Under the pieces are notes generated by a model that saw only the letters and a list, made by a program, of their open reading frames with translations, did not search any database and had not been told where the DNA came from. The position numbers and the translations under genes are program-made. This document shows, in pieces, positions 1 to 7,916 of a stretch of 64,000 nt of DNA. Position 1 is the stretch's first letter. The number at the start of each line of letters is the position of its first letter. Source of the stretch: Leptospira bouyouniensis (lineage in GTDB: Bacteria > Spirochaetota > Leptospiria > Leptospirales > Leptospiraceae); NCBI RefSeq assembly GCF_004769525.1, contig NZ_RQFT01000011.1, positions 186,001 to 250,000 of the forward strand. Reading direction: 5' to 3'.

Positions 1-407
1 AAACGGGGGAAAGTTGGAAATCCTCACCTCAAAATGCGAAAGATGCCACCCATTGCCAAAAGATCACGGCAGGTCATCGGCCCATCAATTGGTCGAAACA
101 AGCGATGGAGATCCACAACCAAATCAGAGCTCTTTACCCCGACCCACTTGCTACGACTGAATTTAGAGGGAAAAAACTGATTTTGATATCCTCATTTTTA
201 CCAAATCCAACAGAAGGGATTGTCCCTCCACCATCGGAAACAAAACCGGGTTCCTTTTTTCTTTACCAGAAAAAAAGACTTTTCTGCCTCTGTGGAGACG
301 GAAACCTGCTTGGTATAGATACCCTACAACCCGAAGGGAAAAAACCCATGAAGGGATTTGAATTTTTTAATGGTGCACGGGTTTTGAACGGAGAATCGTT
401 TACGTGA
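1..407 (+). CDS. fmt: methionyl-tRNA formyltransferase, 3' part only
   Basis: The reading frame is open from the first bases of the window, so the gene begins upstream; about 134 C-terminal residues are present. The enzyme formylates Met-tRNA(fMet) with 10-formyl-tetrahydrofolate for initiation. Visible family features are the start of the C-terminal domain, with ITAGHRPINWSK followed by EIHNQIRALYP, which matches the usual 'I...DG.IDW...A..I.N.IRAL.P' block. The catalytic N-terminal domain is outside the window. The stop (405-407) overlaps the GTG start of the next gene by four bases, so the two are probably translationally coupled. Identification rests on this C-terminal block only, but the match is good. 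Confidence 0.9.
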   Translation, partial: TGESWKSSPQNAKDATHCQKITAGHRPINWSKQAMEIHNQIRALYPDPLATTEFRGKKLILISSFLPNPTEGIVPPPSETKPGSFFLYQKKRLFCLCGDGNLLGIDTLQPEGKKPMKGFEFFNGARVLNGESFT

Positions 408-1423
408 AAGAAAAGTTTCTAAAAATTTTACCTTACAGTGGTTATGTTCTATTTGTTGGACTTGGACTTTTAGTTTTTTTTGTCGCAGCCTTCCTTGTGG
501 TCGTGGTTCGTACCAAAGAAGAGCAGAAGGTTTTAATGCCCTATGTGATTGGAAAAAATTACATCGAAGTGCATAATGAATTACAACGTTTGCAACTCAA
601 AGTCCGATTGGAATCAGAACGAATCCCTGAAAAAACAGATGGGATCATCCTAAGTCAATCGATTGATGCAGGAAAAGAAGTGGAAGCTGGATCCAAACTT
701 TACCTAACCGTCAATATTGGATTTGATCGGGTCACTATCCCTGATGTCAAAGGACAAGATTTAAAACGTGCGAAAGCAATTCTCGAAAAGGTTTTATCGG
801 GTGAAGTATATGTACCATTACAAATTGGTGCCATAACGTATGTGCCTGCAGTGGGTGATGAACCAGCAGATACCATCATCGACCAAATCCCAGCACCTGG
901 TAAAGAAACACATTCGGGAGAAAAAATTTACCTCCTTGTCACCGAGGCTAATACGGATAAAAAATCAAACCAAAGTTTGAAAGAAGACAGTGATGGATCG
1001 AAACTGGTTGGAATCCCTGTTCCTTTTGCAGTGGATTATTTACAAAGGAAAAAAATCCCTTATTCGATCAAAGAAGCCGTAAAACCAGAGTTTCGTGATT
1101 CGCATGGGCTCGTTTCTTCGTATGAATTAAAACCGACTGGCGCAGAAATTGGAGCATTTTACTTAAAACCATCTAACTCTCTTGTGCAAGATTATGAATT
1201 TTTAGAATACGAAATCGATGATAATGATCTCTATTCGGCAACGGTGAGTTATACAAAACCTGGCGACGATACAGAAATTCAAAAAGAAATCCTAACAAAC
1301 CAATCGTTGAAAGAAGATGAAAAAATTCGACTTGTGGTGCATCGATTCACCAATACCAAAGTTACGTTAGTGGGAAAAGAAACAGGTGTAGCGAAAGTTT
1401 GGAAATTAAAGGGAACCTATTAA
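404..1423 (+). CDS. membrane-anchored PASTA-domain protein (no kinase domain)
   Basis: This 339-residue protein has a short cytoplasmic start, one membrane segment (about residues 13-36) and an extracytoplasmic part. Two clear PASTA repeats follow: about residues 44-106, beginning [16 protein letters not shown], and about 109-182, beginning [17 protein letters not shown] third, degenerate one lies near 200-265. PASTA domains bind peptidoglycan or lipid II muropeptides and usually sit on Ser/Thr kinases or class A/B PBPs. No kinase or transpeptidase sequence is present here, so this is a stand-alone sensor or scaffold by inference. It starts with GTG overlapping the fmt stop and ends one base before rpe, so it belongs to the same transcription unit. 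The function of the last 70 residues is not recognisable. Confidence 0.85.
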   Translation: MKEKFLKILPYSGYVLFVGLGLLVFFVAAFLVVVVRTKEEQKVLMPYVIGKNYIEVHNELQRLQLKVRLESERIPEKTDGIILSQSIDAGKEVEAGSKLYLTVNIGFDRVTIPDVKGQDLKRAKAILEKVLSGEVYVPLQIGAITYVPAVGDEPADTIIDQIPAPGKETHSGEKIYLLVTEANTDKKSNQSLKEDSDGSKLVGIPVPFAVDYLQRKKIPYSIKEAVKPEFRDSHGLVSSYELKPTGAEIGAFYLKPSNSLVQDYEFLEYEIDDNDLYSATVSYTKPGDDTEIQKEILTNQSLKEDEKIRLVVHRFTNTKVTLVGKETGVAKVWKLKGTY

Positions 1424-1424
1424 G

Positions 1425-2087
1425 ATGAAAATATCGGCATCAATCCTTGCGGCAAAACTCACAGGACTTGCGACAGAACTCCCAACGTACCAAAAAGAAA
1501 GTATCGATCTCATCCACATCGATGTGATGGATGGAAACTTTGTACCTCAAATTTCGTTCGGTGAAGCATTTACGAAAGAAGTAAAGTCGCACACAAACAT
1601 CCCTCTCGATGTCCACCTAATGGTAAGTAACCCAGAACTCCATGTTCCGAAATACTTTGATCTAAAACCTTACTGTATCACATTCCATATTGAAACTACG
1701 AATTTCTCAGTCCGTCTTGCAGAAGAGATCAAAAAACAAGGGATCAAAGTGGGAGTGTCACTGAACCCACAAACTCCCCCTGAATCCATCTCTCAAATTT
1801 TACCTTACCTTGACTTAGTGCTCCTGATGACAGTTGATCCCGGGTTTTATGGCCAGTCCTTTGTGAAGTCGGGATTTGAGAAAATTGCTGCAGTTCGCAA
1901 ACTCACAAAACCGTACAATATTGAACTCGAAGTTGATGGTGGTGTGAACGAATCCAATATGGAAGAACTCGCAAAACTTGGTGTGGACATCACAGTTGTG
2001 GGCTCTGGACTCTATAAAACGGGAGATCCAAACGCTCAGGGCAAAAAATTAAAGGAACTTGCTGCAAGTGGCCGAACTCGCTCTTGA
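1425..2087 (+). CDS. rpe: ribulose-phosphate 3-epimerase
   Basis: Interconverts ribulose-5-phosphate and xylulose-5-phosphate in the pentose phosphate pathway. The 220-residue length is normal. It shows the family blocks of a TIM barrel epimerase: SASILAAKL at the N terminus, [16 protein letters not shown] with the metal-binding His and Asp, [21 protein letters not shown], and the phosphate-binding VDGGVNESN and VVGSGLY near the end. The start ATG lies one base after the PASTA gene stop. The stop region runs into the rpsP leader. All key residues look present. Confidence 0.96.
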   Translation: MKISASILAAKLTGLATELPTYQKESIDLIHIDVMDGNFVPQISFGEAFTKEVKSHTNIPLDVHLMVSNPELHVPKYFDLKPYCITFHIETTNFSVRLAEEIKKQGIKVGVSLNPQTPPESISQILPYLDLVLLMTVDPGFYGQSFVKSGFEKIAAVRKLTKPYNIELEVDGGVNESNMEELAKLGVDITVVGSGLYKTGDPNAQGKKLKELAASGRTRS

Positions 2088-2134
2088 CAGAACGTCCCTA
2101 TTTAAAAAACTCGCTAGAAAAGGGGTATTTTTCC

Positions 2135-2392
2135 TTGGTTAAATTAAGATTACAAAGAACGGGAACAAAAGCAGACCCGCATTATCGCATTGTGGCGGCA
2201 GACATTCGTGCTCCACGAGATGGTAAATTCATCGAAGCGATTGGTCACTTTCACCCAACTGCATCCGCTGTTAAAAAAGCTACTTTCAACGAAGAAAAAA
2301 CTCTTTCTTGGTTAAAAAAAGGAGCACAACCAACTGATACAGTGCTTGCTCTTTTGAAAAAAGACGACGTTTGGTCAAAATTCAAAGGTTAA
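2135..2392 (+). CDS. rpsP: 30S ribosomal protein S16
   Basis: Small-subunit ribosomal protein, 85 residues from the chosen start. I place the start at the TTG at 2135, giving [20 protein letters not shown], because S16 proteins begin MVxIRLxRxG. A purine-rich ribosome site (AAAAGGGG, 2118-2125) lies nine bases upstream. The longer frame from 2084 adds 17 residues without family support. The C-terminal part shows GHFHPTA and [14 protein letters not shown], as expected. First of the conserved rpsP-khpA-rimM-trmD-rplS ribosome-maturation block. Confidence 0.95.
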   Translation: MVKLRLQRTGTKADPHYRIVAADIRAPRDGKFIEAIGHFHPTASAVKKATFNEEKTLSWLKKGAQPTDTVLALLKKDDVWSKFKG

Positions 2393-2395
2393 TCT

Positions 2396-2632
2396 GTGGA
2401 TATGGATTCCTTAGTTCGTTATATCGTGACATCTCTCGTTGACCAACCAGACCAGGTAGCTGTCAACCAAGTACCCGGAGAGGAAGAAACTGTGATCGAA
2501 CTTCGGGTGGCTCCTAAAGACCTCGGTAAGGTGATCGGAAAAAACGGAAGGATTGCGAAGTCACTCCGTACGGTGTTACAAGCCGCGGGAACCAAACAAG
2601 GCAAAAACTATACTTTAGAAATTGTCGACTAA
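2396..2632 (+). CDS. khpA: KH-domain RNA-binding protein KhpA
   Basis: A 78-residue single KH domain protein of the YlqC/KhpA family, an RNA-binding partner of KhpB in Gram-positive bacteria. The KH GxxG loop is visible as [18 protein letters not shown]. The start is either GTG 2396 or ATG 2402 (MDSLVRYIV); an AAAGGTT ribosome site at 2385-2391 is four bases from the GTG and ten from the ATG, so the ATG is a serious alternative. Position between rpsP and rimM is the usual one for this gene. The 3' end overlaps the presumed rimM start by 11 bases. Confidence 0.92.
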   Translation: MDMDSLVRYIVTSLVDQPDQVAVNQVPGEEETVIELRVAPKDLGKVIGKNGRIAKSLRTVLQAAGTKQGKNYTLEIVD

Positions 2633-3158
2633 ACCAAGTTTAGTGAAAGTGGGGGTCTTTGGATCCTCACATGGAATCAAAGGGTTTATCAAAGTTTTCA
2701 CAGAAGGGGAAACATTGAATTCCTTGAAAGCGCCTACCACCTGCACAGTAAGTGACCTTCTAGGAAAAACATCCACAATCGAGATCGAAGCGATTCGCCC
2801 AAGTGGGAATCATTTCCTCGTGAAAATCAAAGGGTTTGATACTCCGGAAACCGTTGTCAAGTATCGTGGATTTTCATTGCTTTGGAAAAAGCAAGACCTT
2901 CCGAAACCAAACGATGGCGAAATTTATACAGAAGACCTAATCGGTCTTGTCATCATTTCTAAAGAAACGAAATCATCTCTTGGTTATCAAGTCGCACAAG
3001 TGATCGATAACCCAGCACATCCCATTTTAGAATGTAAACCCATCCAAGGCGATGGGGAAACGGTGCTTATTCCCTTTCTAAACCAATTTGTCGGCGACTG
3101 GGATTTGGAAAACCAAACCATCGAATGCATTGAATGGGAGCAGTGGTTTGCGCTTTAA
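2622..3158 (+). CDS. rimM: 16S rRNA maturation protein RimM
   Basis: Assists late assembly of the 30S head and interacts with ribosomal protein S19. It has an N-terminal RimM barrel with [16 protein letters not shown] and a C-terminal PRC-barrel with [13 protein letters not shown]. The length of 178 residues from the TTG at 2622 is normal; a GTG at 2643 would give [11 protein letters not shown] and also fits the family. Neither start has a strong ribosome site, and translation is probably coupled to khpA. Its stop overlaps the trmD start by 11 bases. Confidence 0.92.
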   Translation: MSTKPSLVKVGVFGSSHGIKGFIKVFTEGETLNSLKAPTTCTVSDLLGKTSTIEIEAIRPSGNHFLVKIKGFDTPETVVKYRGFSLLWKKQDLPKPNDGEIYTEDLIGLVIISKETKSSLGYQVAQVIDNPAHPILECKPIQGDGETVLIPFLNQFVGDWDLENQTIECIEWEQWFAL

Positions 3159-3801
3159 TTTCATTACCCTTTTCCCCGAAAAAATCACATCTTATTTTGA
3201 TACCGGAATTCCTGGGAAAGCAGTGAAACAAGGGGTTGTCGAAATCAATCCTATCCACTTACGTGATTTTGCAGATAACAAACACCAAAAGGTAGATGAT
3301 ACCATTTATGGTGGAGGGCCCGGAATGCTTTTACAAGTGGGTCCTATCTACCGCGCTCTCGAATCACTGGGAGAAAAAAAAGGGAAGGTCATTTTACTCA
3401 GTCCCTCGGGTGAACTTTTCAACCAAACCTTGGCTCGTGAAATTTTTGAATCTTCAGATACCTTTACTTTGATTTCTGGGTATTACGAAGGTGTCGACCA
3501 TCGTGTCACGGAGCATTTAATTGACAGGGAAGTGGCCATTGGAAACTATGTTATTTCATCGGGGGATTTAGCCGCTCTCGTTGTCGCAGATTGTTTATCT
3601 CGGTTTGTACCGGGGTTTTTGGGGAAGGAAGAAAGCCTTCTGGAAGAATCACACAACGAAACGGAAGAATTAGAATACCCCCAGTATACAAAACCCTATG
3701 ATTTTATGGGTTGGACGGTTCCAGATGTGCTCCTCGGTGGACATCATGAAGAGATCCGGAAATGGCGGCAAAAAAACCGCAAAACAAGAAATCATTCTTA
3801 G
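3148..3801 (+). CDS. trmD: tRNA (guanine37-N1)-methyltransferase
   Basis: SPOUT-class enzyme that methylates G37 of tRNAs from S-adenosylmethionine and prevents +1 frameshifting. I choose the TTG at 3148, giving [13 protein letters not shown], which is the canonical N terminus, with GGGAG at 3136-3140 seven bases upstream. A frame open from 3088 would add 20 unrelated residues. The trefoil-knot motifs are present: [41 protein letters not shown], and the C-terminal [17 protein letters not shown]. The protein is 217 residues, normal for the family. It overlaps rimM by 11 bases. Confidence 0.96.
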   Translation: MRFNFITLFPEKITSYFDTGIPGKAVKQGVVEINPIHLRDFADNKHQKVDDTIYGGGPGMLLQVGPIYRALESLGEKKGKVILLSPSGELFNQTLAREIFESSDTFTLISGYYEGVDHRVTEHLIDREVAIGNYVISSGDLAALVVADCLSRFVPGFLGKEESLLEESHNETEELEYPQYTKPYDFMGWTVPDVLLGGHHEEIRKWRQKNRKTRNHS

Positions 3802-3809
3802 AGGAAGCC

Positions 3810-4244
3810 ATGAATCAGATTCTAGAAACAGCACTCGCAGGCGAAGCAAAGAACGAACTTAATTTCGAAATTGGTGATACCGTAAAAGTTCACTACAAAA
3901 TCGTTGAATCTGGAAAAGAACGTGTTCAGGTTTACGAAGGTGTTGTGATCTCCATTGCGAACAAATCACAAAGCAAAACATTTACTGTACGACGTGTTTC
4001 TTACGATATCGGAGTGGAAAGAATTTTCCCACTTCACAGCCCTCGCATTGCAAAGATTGAACTCGTTCGTAAGGGTTCTGTTCGACGTGCGAAACTTTTT
4101 TATCTCCGTGATAAAAAAGGAAAAGCTGGTCGTATCAAAGAAAGAAAAGGCGGACAAGCAATTGTTGCCAAAGACAAAAAGAGACAGGACGAAGCTTCTA
4201 AGGCCGCAAAAGCAGCGGCAGTTGCAGAAGCACCTAGCGCATAA
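3810..4244 (+). CDS. rplS: 50S ribosomal protein L19
   Basis: Large-subunit protein at the 30S-50S interface. The start is the ATG at 3810 ([15 protein letters not shown]) with GAGGA at 3801-3805. The core [22 protein letters not shown] and [17 protein letters not shown] is typical. At 144 residues it is about 25-30 residues longer than usual because of a Lys/Ala-rich tail after the conserved core (from about residue 110, [16 protein letters not shown] onward). The tail ends in an alanine-rich stretch. A rho-independent terminator follows, but the rnhB frame also opens right at the rplS stop. Confidence 0.96.
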   Translation: MNQILETALAGEAKNELNFEIGDTVKVHYKIVESGKERVQVYEGVVISIANKSQSKTFTVRRVSYDIGVERIFPLHSPRIAKIELVRKGSVRRAKLFYLRDKKGKAGRIKERKGGQAIVAKDKKRQDEASKAAKAAAVAEAPSA

Positions 4245-5056
4245 TTTCTTTCGATTTAACGGCCATCAAACGGCCGTTTTTTCCTGAATACCAAATCCCC
4301 GATTCAGTTTGTTTCTCTTTTGACGAAGCAGGGCGTGGCACACTTGCCGGTCCCGTTTCCGTTGGATGTGTATCCTTTTCTTGGAAAACACTGAAAAGGA
4401 TTCAATCTGGCGAAATCTTAAACGGTCTCCGCGACTCCAAAAAAATCCCTGAACCAAAACGACTTACCCTTCGCAAAGAAATTCTAGAATTTGCATCGTA
4501 TTGGCATGTAAGCTTTGTGAGTGCAAAGTTTATTGACAAATTCAATATCAACCAGGCAATCTTTTATGGAATCAATCGAGCTTTACCAAAGCACCTAACA
4601 GACTTTCGTCGTTCAGAAATCCAAAACTTACAGGAACCCAACACCTCCGAGTACAAAAAGAAAGCCAAATCTGAATTCATAGAAACTTCAAATGGAATCC
4701 AAAGGGAAGAACCAAACAGAAATTTTCTACCGAGTCAGTCGTTTCTCTTTTTAGATGGGAATTACAAACTGAAAATCCAAACACCCATCGAAGGGTATCT
4801 TTCGATTCCCAAAGGGGACGATTTGGTACCATCGATTTCGGCAGCCTCTATCCTTGCTAAAACCTACCGAGACGAATATATGGAGAAGATGGATGAAAAA
4901 TACCCAGGTTATGGTTTTGCCAAACACAAAGGGTATGGAACGGAGGAGCATCGAGAAGCGCTCCGAAAACTTGGAATTTCTCCCATCCATCGGTTGAGTT
5001 TTTGTGATTTTCTCCGAAGGGAAGGGAGTGAACCCACTCTATTTACAAACGACTGA
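4244..5056 (+). CDS. rnhB: ribonuclease HII, no standard start codon visible
   Basis: Cleaves the RNA strand of RNA-DNA hybrids and single ribonucleotides in DNA. The catalytic blocks are clear: SFDEAGRGTLAGPVSVG, LRDSKKI, FLFLDGNYKL, and AASILAKTYRDEYM with HKGYGTEEHREAL. The frame is open from a TAG at 4235-4237. No ATG, GTG or TTG occurs before the DEAGRG motif, and the first one in frame is the GTG at 4517, which would remove the active site. Candidate starts are ATA 4241, ATT 4244 (used here, overlapping the rplS stop) or ATC 4265. About 40 extra residues are inserted before the FLFLDGN strand (DNA about 4600-4740), rich in Glu, Lys and Asn. The rplS terminator hairpin lies inside this frame. 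Function is sure, start is not. Confidence 0.85.
   Translation: MSFDLTAIKRPFFPEYQIPDSVCFSFDEAGRGTLAGPVSVGCVSFSWKTLKRIQSGEILNGLRDSKKIPEPKRLTLRKEILEFASYWHVSFVSAKFIDKFNINQAIFYGINRALPKHLTDFRRSEIQNLQEPNTSEYKKKAKSEFIETSNGIQREEPNRNFLPSQSFLFLDGNYKLKIQTPIEGYLSIPKGDDLVPSISAASILAKTYRDEYMEKMDEKYPGYGFAKHKGYGTEEHREALRKLGISPIHRLSFCDFLRREGSEPTLFTND
4258..4282 (+). terminator. rho-independent terminator / attenuator after rplS
   Basis: A perfect seven-base-pair stem, AACGGCC with GGCCGTT, encloses a seven-base loop and runs into six T residues. It sits 13 bases after the rplS stop. It also falls inside the open rnhB frame, so it would limit rather than abolish rnhB transcription. Confidence 0.8.
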
Positions 5057-5699
5057 TCGAATTTTTCCGAATCTATCTACTCTTCTCAGTTTAGGGAAAC
5101 GAACGAATTTTGATTCATTTTTGAAGGGATCTGAAAAAGATCCAGAAAATTCCCTTAAAGCCAAACACAATGGGTCCTTTTCAATAGAGAAAACTCCAAA
5201 AAACAATTTTCAGATAACAAGGAATTCGGAACAGACAGATCAAAAGTTCCCTTCTAAAACGAAAGACTTGTCGCGGTGGGAGACCTTTGTCAGTCACTCC
5301 AAAGAGGACGGGAAGGTTAGTGAAGTTTCATCCTTGAAAACTCTTTGGAGTTATTTAATGGGCCGAACCCAACCAACCGACCTTGTTTCTTACAATTTTA
5401 GAGAAAAAAAAGAAAACTTACACATGCTAGTGGATGAGAACCAAGACCAGTTGACCTTATATGTTTTTTGGAAGGCAGAAGGATTTGGTCCGTTTGGGTT
5501 ATTTTTTAAATACGAACCAGATTTAAAAAACCCAGTGCACATTGGAGTTGTTACCACAGAAATTGGAACCGACAAGGAGCTTGGGAATCAAACGGGATTG
5601 GCAAATCAATTTCAGAATTTATTACGGGACTTCCCTCAAATTGGAAGTATCTCTTTTGAAACATGGGACAATTCTCCCTTTAACGGGGATTATAGATGA
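5028..5699 (+). CDS. FliK-like / YlqG-like protein
   Basis: A 223-residue soluble protein without signal peptide. The first half is polar and low in order (about residues 25-90, rich in Lys, Asn and Ser). The second half, from about 110, alternates short strands (ENLHMLVDENQDQLTLYVFW, GPFGLFFKY, HIGVVTTE) and a helix, which resembles the C-terminal domain of hook-length protein FliK; this is inference from pattern only. GTG 5028 is chosen because GAAGG (5016-5020) lies seven bases upstream; a GTG at 5004 is possible. It overlaps rnhB by 29 bases and its stop overlaps the FlhB-C-like gene by four bases. Bacillus ylqG-ylqH has the same position after rnhB. Confidence 0.55.
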   Translation: MNPLYLQTTDRIFPNLSTLLSLGKRTNFDSFLKGSEKDPENSLKAKHNGSFSIEKTPKNNFQITRNSEQTDQKFPSKTKDLSRWETFVSHSKEDGKVSEVSSLKTLWSYLMGRTQPTDLVSYNFREKKENLHMLVDENQDQLTLYVFWKAEGFGPFGLFFKYEPDLKNPVHIGVVTTEIGTDKELGNQTGLANQFQNLLRDFPQIGSISFETWDNSPFNGDYR

Positions 5700-5956
5700 A
5701 ACAAAAAATGGTAGCTCTGGCTTATAAACCGAAAGAAGATAATGCTCCAAAAATTGTTGCAAAGGCAGAAGGACTTCTTGCGTCAAACTTGGTGCGGATG
5801 GCAAAGGAAGCGGGAGTCCTGATTGTGCAAGATGAGGTGATGGTTAGTACATTAGCACATCTCCCTAATGGGAAAGAAATTCCGCGTGAGTTGTATGAAG
5901 TCGTTGCTTCCGTCTTTCGGATCCTTGTTTTAGAGAGAGAAAAGAAAAACAATTGA
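5696..5956 (+). CDS. FlhB C-terminal-domain-like small protein
   Basis: This 86-residue protein matches the cytoplasmic C-terminal domain of FlhB/YscU export-switch proteins and the stand-alone Bacillus YlqH type. Visible blocks are MVALAYKPKEDNAPKIVAKA, RMAKEAGVLIVQDEVMVSTL and the final IPRELYEVVASVFRILV. Full FlhB has four membrane helices and an NPTH self-cleavage site. Here there are no membrane helices and no NPTH, so it corresponds to the part after cleavage. It starts on the ATGA overlap with the FliK-like gene, which suggests a coupled pair. The role, perhaps modulating flagellar export, is inferred. Confidence 0.85.
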   Translation: MKQKMVALAYKPKEDNAPKIVAKAEGLLASNLVRMAKEAGVLIVQDEVMVSTLAHLPNGKEIPRELYEVVASVFRILVLEREKKNN

Positions 5957-5990
5957 AGTTTCTACCCTTCTTACTAAGATTTACGCAATT

Positions 5991-7178
5991 ATGCGGAAAA
6001 TCTCCATACGTGACTTAGAGGCTGGTTCTAAGTTTACCAAGTCTCTTTATTTAGATAAGGATACTGTTTTTGTTGGAGCCGACCAACCCATTACCCAACA
6101 AGACTTAGACCGTTTGGTCCAATTTGGAATCGCTTTCATTCTGACGGATGGGGAAAAAGTCACTGCTGATCAAAATGAAAAATCATCCAGCAATAATGGG
6201 CCTGGTTATTTTGATACCAATCTTCCTTTTTACCAAGATGATGAGAACTCAACTCGTTATAAATACCTACTTGAAAAAACAAACACATCTAAAGTCGAAT
6301 TTAACGCAGTATTTAAAGACTGTTTCGATCTAGTACAAAAAACTTATAAATCGGCATCTGAGGGTCGTTATACGGAGATTCGAGAATTCAGAGAAATTGC
6401 AGAACGTATCGCTGACCATACAAAAACCAACGCACAAATCCCCATTCTTTTGTTATCTCATTCACATTCAGGTTATTACTTATACACTCATATCTGTTAT
6501 GCGACATTTTTTTCTGTAATGCTCGGAAACTTTTTAGAATTTTCTAGGCCCAAACTTATTGATTTGGCACTTGCATCTCTTTTTGCTGACATAGGGATGG
6601 TGACTGTCCCAGAAGAAGTTTCAGAAAAAAAAGGTAACCTATCTGAACTCGATTTAAAAACGATCAAACGCCACCCGGTGACAGGATACCAAATCCTTAC
6701 CCAAAAGTTAAAATTAAAAAACTCGTTAGCCATTGTGGCTTTACAACACCATGAAGCAGTAGATGGTTCAGGTTACCCACAACGAATCCTTGCCAATCAA
6801 ATTGAAGAACTCACAAAAGTATTTATGATCGCAGACCAATTTGCTGCTATGATCCATCCGAGACCTTACCGTTCTGCGATTCTTCCATATGAAGCGATGA
6901 AGATCATGATCAGTGAAAACGTGAACCGTTTTGATTTAAAAATGGTGAGGCTCTTTTTAAATAAACTTTCTATGTTTCCTGTGGGGTCCGGTGTGGTCCT
7001 TTCTGACCTAAGAATGGGAATGGTGATTGAATCCAATAAAGATAAACCATTAAGACCTGTGATCCGTGTGACAAAGGATGCCGATGGGAAACGTTTGAAA
7101 CATTTAGAGTTTGTGGACCTTATGAAAGACTTAAATTTATATATCCAACAAGCCATTCCTTTTTCTCAAATTTACTGA
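5991..7178 (+). CDS. HD-GYP-type protein with degenerate HD site
   Basis: A 395-residue protein with an N-terminal domain like those ahead of HD-GYP phosphodiesterases (MRKISIRDLEAGSKFTKSLY). A central HD-GYP fold follows. Conserved parts include YTHICYATF (His167), HPVTGYQIL, QHHEAVDGSGYP (His253/His254, GYP at 261-263). The defining HD pair is lost: the family LLHDIGK reads LFADIGM, with Ala199 in place of His and Asp200 kept, and the following Lys is Met. HD-GYP enzymes normally hydrolyse cyclic di-GMP with a di- or tri-iron site. This one may be weakened or a c-di-GMP sensor by inference. No clear ribosome site precedes the ATG. Confidence 0.8.
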   Translation: MRKISIRDLEAGSKFTKSLYLDKDTVFVGADQPITQQDLDRLVQFGIAFILTDGEKVTADQNEKSSSNNGPGYFDTNLPFYQDDENSTRYKYLLEKTNTSKVEFNAVFKDCFDLVQKTYKSASEGRYTEIREFREIAERIADHTKTNAQIPILLLSHSHSGYYLYTHICYATFFSVMLGNFLEFSRPKLIDLALASLFADIGMVTVPEEVSEKKGNLSELDLKTIKRHPVTGYQILTQKLKLKNSLAIVALQHHEAVDGSGYPQRILANQIEELTKVFMIADQFAAMIHPRPYRSAILPYEAMKIMISENVNRFDLKMVRLFLNKLSMFPVGSGVVLSDLRMGMVIESNKDKPLRPVIRVTKDADGKRLKHLEFVDLMKDLNLYIQQAIPFSQIY

Positions 7179-7267
7179 GTCATGGGGATCAATTTTCTAA
7201 AGGTCGTTTTTCTTTGTTATGTTTTCGTTTGGTTTTAAATGGATTCCTTCTCCAAGGATTGGTCCAA

Positions 7268-7612
7268 ATGAAAAAACTTGCCCTTGGCAAAGCTGGTGAA
7301 CTCGTTGCGAGTCAATATTTACAAAACCTAGGCCATACAGTTCTATTTTCCAATTACCGGAAAAAATTCGGAGAAATTGACATAATCAGTTTGGAGAACC
7401 ATATACTACATTGTTCGGAAGTAAAAACTTGGAACGAGGCGAATGGTTTTTTTCCGATGGAATGCCTTCATGCGACAAAACGTGCCAAAATGCGGAAGGT
7501 GTATTTGTATTTATTACAAGAAATCCCTGCTTTTTTTCACCTAACACCTAGCTTTAATTTGATCCATATCACCGAAAAAAAGGAAGTGCGTTTTTATTCT
7601 TCTATCTTCTAA
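7268..7612 (+). CDS. yraN: YraN family (UPF0102) putative nuclease
   Basis: A 114-residue member of the YraN family, which shares the restriction-endonuclease-like fold. Conserved blocks are GKAGELVASQYLQNLGHTVL, NYRKKFGEIDIIS and the catalytic-type strand CSEVKTW (E...E-x-K pattern). ATG 7268 is chosen because CAAGGA at 7253-7258 lies nine bases upstream and the protein then begins right at the family N terminus; a frame open from 7214 adds 18 residues without support. Next to comM, as in many bacteria. Biochemical role is not established. Confidence 0.88.
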   Translation: MKKLALGKAGELVASQYLQNLGHTVLFSNYRKKFGEIDIISLENHILHCSEVKTWNEANGFFPMECLHATKRAKMRKVYLYLLQEIPAFFHLTPSFNLIHITEKKEVRFYSSIF

Positions 7613-7714
7613 ATACTTCATCAAGGGATTTTTGTACTGAACCGATTGGTTTTGTATCCCATAAGGGAAACGCTCTCAAGGATGAGAGTTTGATTGTTAC
7701 AAGGAAGTAACCAC

Positions 7715-7915
7715 ATGAGTCAATTTAGTGTATTTGGGAATTTAGCAGAAACCGATGAATTTGGACCAGATCCAGTTCTTTTACGAAAAAGGGGAATGGC
7801 CTCAACCATCAAAAAAAAATTCGATACTTATAAGAAAAAAATCGATGACCCTGCCTATATGGATTATGCGATCAATAAAATTGCGATGGAAATATCACAT
7901 TTTATTTCCAAGTAA
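7715..7915 (+). CDS. small hypothetical protein
   Basis: A 66-residue basic protein beginning MSQFSVFGNLAETDEFGPD, with no membrane segment, signal peptide or motif I recognise. The start has a good ribosome site (AAGGAA, 7701-7706, eight bases upstream). A small hairpin, CTCTCA with TGAGAG (7673-7688), lies just before it. The stop is one base away from the stop of the opposing comM gene. The good start signal and the tight packing support a real gene; the function is unknown. Confidence 0.6.
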   Translation: MSQFSVFGNLAETDEFGPDPVLLRKRGMASTIKKKFDTYKKKIDDPAYMDYAINKIAMEISHFISK

Positions 7916-7916
7916 T

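Noticed and set aside
4517..5056. A short rnhB starting at GTG 4517
   Set aside because: This would lack the DEAGRG catalytic motif, which is encoded in the same frame just upstream.
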